From Streptomyces sp. NBC_00878 (GTDB taxonomy: Bacteria; Actinomycetota; Actinomycetes; Streptomycetales; Streptomycetaceae): a DNA stretch of 64,000 nt. Positions 61,472 to 64,000 of this stretch are shown here, one piece after another (position 1 is the stretch's first letter; every line of letters begins with the position of its first letter). Location of the stretch: positions 5,766,001 through 5,830,000 of the forward strand of contig NZ_JAPEOK010000001.1 in assembly GCF_026341515.1 (NCBI RefSeq). Reading direction: 5' to 3'. The notes beneath the pieces are model-generated. The model saw nothing but the letters and a program-made list of their open reading frames with translations, had not been told where the DNA came from and searched no databases. The position numbers and the translations under genes are program-made.

Positions 61472-64000
61472 GTGGACGCCGAGCTGACCAACAGGAGCCG
61501 GGACGCGATCAACGCGGCCAGCAATCGGGCCGTGACCGGGGGTCACGCGGATCTCACTCCCGCGCACCTGCTCCTCGCGCTGCTGGAGGGGCAGGAGAAC
61601 GAGAACATCACCGACCTGCTGGCCGCGGTCGAGGCCGACCAGGCCGGCGTACGGACCGGCGCGGAGCGCGTACTGAGCGCGTTGCCCAGCGTGACCGGCT
61701 CCACCGTCGCCCCGCCGCAGCCCAACCGTGAGCTGCTCGCCGTGATCGCCGACGCCGCCGAGCGGGCGAAGGAACTGGGCGACGACTACCTCTCCACCGA
61801 GCACCTGCTCATCGGGATCGCCGCGAAGGGCGGCCGGAGCGGGGACGTACTCTCCCAGCAGGGGGCCAGTGCGAAAAAGCTGCTTGAGGCCTTTCAGAAG
61901 AGCAGGGGAGGGCGCCGGGTGACCACCCCGGATCCCGAGGGCCAGTACAAGGCACTCGAAAAGTTCGGTACGGACTTCACCGCGGCTGCGCGTGAGGGCA
62001 AGCTCGATCCCGTCATCGGACGGGACCAGGAAATTCGTCGGGTCGTGCAGGTGCTGTCCCGCCGCACGAAGAACAACCCCGTCCTCATCGGCGAGCCCGG
62101 CGTCGGCAAGACCGCCGTCGTCGAGGGGCTCGCCCAGCGGATCGTGAAGGGCGATGTGCCCGAGTCGCTCAAGAACAAGCGGCTCGTCTCGCTGGACCTG
62201 GGCGCGATGGTGGCCGGGGCCAAGTACCGCGGTGAGTTCGAGGAGCGCCTGAAGACCGTCCTGGCCGAGATCAAGGACTCCGACGGGCAGATCATCACCT
62301 TCATCGACGAACTGCACACCGTCGTGGGCGCGGGTGCCGGTGGCGATTCCTCCATGGACGCCGGCAACATGCTGAAGCCGATGCTCGCCCGCGGTGAGCT
62401 GCGCATGGTCGGTGCGACGACCCTGGACGAGTACCGGGAGCGGATCGAGAAGGACCCCGCCCTCGAACGCCGCTTCCAGCAGGTGCTGGTCGCCGAGCCG
62501 ACCGTCGAGGACACCATCGCGATCCTGCGCGGCCTCAAGGGACGGTACGAGGCCCACCACAAGGTCGTGATCGCGGACAGCGCGCTCGTCGCCGCCGCGA
62601 CCCTCTCCGACCGGTACATCACCTCCCGCTTCCTGCCCGACAAGGCCATCGACCTCGTCGACGAGTCCGCGTCCCGGCTGCGCATGGAGATCGACTCGTC
62701 CCCGCTGGAGATCGACGAACTCCAGCGCGCCGTCGACCGGTTGCGCATGGAGGAGCTCGCGCTCGACAAGGAGACCGACCCCGCCTCCAAGCAGCGCCTG
62801 GAGAAGCTGCGCCGCGACCTCGCCGACAAGGAGGAGGAGCTGCGCGGCCTCACCGCCCGCTGGGAGAAGGAGAAGCAGTCCCTCAACCGCGTCGGTGAGC
62901 TGAAGGAGAAGCTCGACGAACTGCGCGGCCAGGCCGAACGGGCCCAGCGCGACGGCGACTTCGACACCGCCTCCAAGCTCCTGTACGGCGAGATCCCCAC
63001 CCTGGAAAGGGACTTGGAGGAGGCCTCCGAGGCCGAGGAGGAAGCCGCCAAGGGCACGATGGTGAAGGAGGAGGTCGGCCCCGACGACATCGCGGACGTG
63101 GTCGGCGCCTGGACCGGCATCCCCGCCGGCCGCCTCCTGGAGGGCGAGACCCAGAAACTCCTGCGCATGGAGGAGGAGTTGGGCCGCAGGCTGATCGGCC
63201 AGACGGAGGCGGTGCAGGCCGTCTCGGACGCCGTACGCCGCACCCGCGCGGGCATCGCCGACCCGGACCGCCCGACCGGCTCCTTCCTCTTCCTCGGCCC
63301 GACCGGCGTCGGTAAGACCGAACTCGCCAAGGCCCTCGCGGACTTCCTCTTCGACGACGAGCGGGCCATGGTCCGTATCGACATGAGCGAGTACGGGGAG
63401 AAGCACAGCGTGGCCCGGCTGGTCGGCGCGCCGCCCGGCTACATCGGGTACGAGGAGGGCGGCCAGCTGACCGAGGCGGTCCGCCGCCGCCCGTACAGCG
63501 TCGTGCTCCTCGACGAGGTGGAGAAGGCGCACCCGGAGGTCTTCGACATCCTGCTCCAGGTGCTGGACGACGGCCGCCTGACGGACGGTCAGGGGCGCAC
63601 GGTCGACTTCCGCAACACCATCCTGATCCTCACCTCGAACCTCGGCAGCCAGTACCTGGTCGAGCCGCTGACGTCCGAGGAGGAGAAGAAGCAGCAGGTC
63701 CTCGAAGTCGTACGGGCCTCCTTCAAGCCGGAGTTCCTCAACCGCCTCGACGACCTGGTCGTCTTCTCGGCGCTCGACCGTACGGAGTTGGAGCGGATCG
63801 CCAGGCTCCAGGTCGACCGGCTCGCGAAGCGGCTCGCCGAGCGGCGGCTGACCCTGGAGGTCACCGACGCGGCGCTGGCCTGGCTCGCGGACGAGGGCAA
63901 CGACCCGGCGTACGGGGCCCGGCCGCTGCGGCGGCTCGTCCAGACCGCCATCGGTGACCGGCTCGCCAAGGAGATCCTCTCGGGGGAGGTCGCGGACGGC
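61472..64000 (+). CDS. clpB: Disaggregase ClpB (Hsp100), 3' end beyond window
   Basis: 843 codons are present. The N-terminal domain begins [23 protein letters not shown]1 has Walker A GEPGVGKT near residue 208 and Walker B in [14 protein letters not shown]. The middle coiled-coil domain ([20 protein letters not shown] to [12 protein letters not shown]) is specific to ClpB. AAA2 has [19 protein letters not shown] near residue 610 and [20 protein letters not shown]. The sequence runs to the last base, with only a short C-terminus missing. The start is a GTG at 61472, with GAGGAGGAG 10 bases upstream. It resolubilises aggregated proteins with the DnaK system encoded 25 kb away under the same repressor. 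Confidence 0.95.
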   Translation, partial: MDAELTNRSRDAINAASNRAVTGGHADLTPAHLLLALLEGQENENITDLLAAVEADQAGVRTGAERVLSALPSVTGSTVAPPQPNRELLAVIADAAERAKELGDDYLSTEHLLIGIAAKGGRSGDVLSQQGASAKKLLEAFQKSRGGRRVTTPDPEGQYKALEKFGTDFTAAAREGKLDPVIGRDQEIRRVVQVLSRRTKNNPVLIGEPGVGKTAVVEGLAQRIVKGDVPESLKNKRLVSLDLGAMVAGAKYRGEFEERLKTVLAEIKDSDGQIITFIDELHTVVGAGAGGDSSMDAGNMLKPMLARGELRMVGATTLDEYRERIEKDPALERRFQQVLVAEPTVEDTIAILRGLKGRYEAHHKVVIADSALVAAATLSDRYITSRFLPDKAIDLVDESASRLRMEIDSSPLEIDELQRAVDRLRMEELALDKETDPASKQRLEKLRRDLADKEEELRGLTARWEKEKQSLNRVGELKEKLDELRGQAERAQRDGDFDTASKLLYGEIPTLERDLEEASEAEEEAAKGTMVKEEVGPDDIADVVGAWTGIPAGRLLEGETQKLLRMEEELGRRLIGQTEAVQAVSDAVRRTRAGIADPDRPTGSFLFLGPTGVGKTELAKALADFLFDDERAMVRIDMSEYGEKHSVARLVGAPPGYIGYEEGGQLTEAVRRRPYSVVLLDEVEKAHPEVFDILLQVLDDGRLTDGQGRTVDFRNTILILTSNLGSQYLVEPLTSEEEKKQQVLEVVRASFKPEFLNRLDDLVVFSALDRTELERIARLQVDRLAKRLAERRLTLEVTDAALAWLADEGNDPAYGARPLRRLVQTAIGDRLAKEILSGEVADG

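Noticed and set aside
61412..63532. 706-codon minus-strand open frame opposite clpB
   Set aside because: It mirrors the clpB coding strand, is Gln/Leu/Val/Gly-rich with no recognisable domain, and arises from GC-biased third positions.

Overview
The window is typical of a Streptomyces chromosome. GC content is very high, with third codon positions almost always G or C. It carries WhiJ-type HTH/DUF5753 plus DUF397 plus RsbW-like ATPase modules, an HspR-controlled dnaK operon and clpB, secreted FG-GAP proteins, and two palindromic intergenic repeats of a kind common in Streptomyces. Only one complete RNA gene was found, a tRNA-Gly(CCC). There is no rRNA and no CRISPR array. Both window edges cut genes: an unknown minus-strand gene at the left and clpB at the right.

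Layout. 0.6-4 kb: a lipid kinase and a two-TM potassium channel, then a membrane-protein gene that is frameshifted at a G8 run and has lost its C-terminus. 4.1-9.5 kb: a block bounded by a 46-bp copy of the 3' part of tRNA-Gly and by the intact tRNA gene. It holds an FMN-binding/ferric-reductase operon, a divergent two-component system and an internally deleted acetyltransferase; no integrase is visible. 9.7-17.5 kb: a Zn-ribbon-like small protein, dcd, a phosphoribosyltransferase, an EamA-type exporter behind a palindromic operator, a GNAT protein beginning with six Met-Thr pairs, a SUOX-like molybdoenzyme, a berberine-bridge-type FAD oxidase, a Yip1 membrane protein and an NTF2-like protein.

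17.5-19.1 kb is the first WhiJ-type module. 19.1-28.9 kb holds six FG-GAP/beta-propeller export genes, all on the minus strand. They are interrupted by a lower-GC broken secreted gene and an IS1380-family transposase remnant; one of the six is frameshifted. 29-33.3 kb: an ECF-like sigma factor with a YciI protein, and a large membrane Fe-S oxidoreductase. 33.6-38.1 kb: dnaK-grpE-dnaJ-hspR with HAIR operators. 38.1-38.5 kb: a nested palindromic element abutting a truncated methyltransferase that contains a 15-bp tandem expansion. 38.5-44.5 kb: a secreted trypsin-like protease, the second WhiJ-type module (mirror-image layout), a Uma2 nuclease-fold protein, an XRE regulator and small hypotheticals.

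44.9-49.6 kb: a stand-alone sugar-binding lipoprotein and the circularly permuted ATP-grasp / alpha-E / transglutaminase operon. 49.7-56.4 kb: a DUF418 remnant, a giant secreted lytic-transglycosylase/golvesin/SGNH protein split by a G7-run frameshift, a palindromic repeat and two secreted proteins. 57-60.7 kb: three paralogous LuxR-type regulators next to a small secreted peptide with two DSKWP motifs and a Rieske-like protein lacking its iron ligands. 60.9-64 kb: a PPOX-fold protein and clpB behind its own HAIR operator.

How genes work together. HspR probably controls both its own operon and clpB. The two-component system probably controls the divergent flavin/ferric-reductase pair. The ATP-grasp, alpha-E and transglutaminase genes are translationally coupled or closely spaced and probably act in one amide-bond pathway. 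The least explained parts are the FG-GAP array and the LuxR/peptide/Rieske-like cluster. Many remnants (an IS, a tRNA fragment, five broken genes) show local turnover between core genes.
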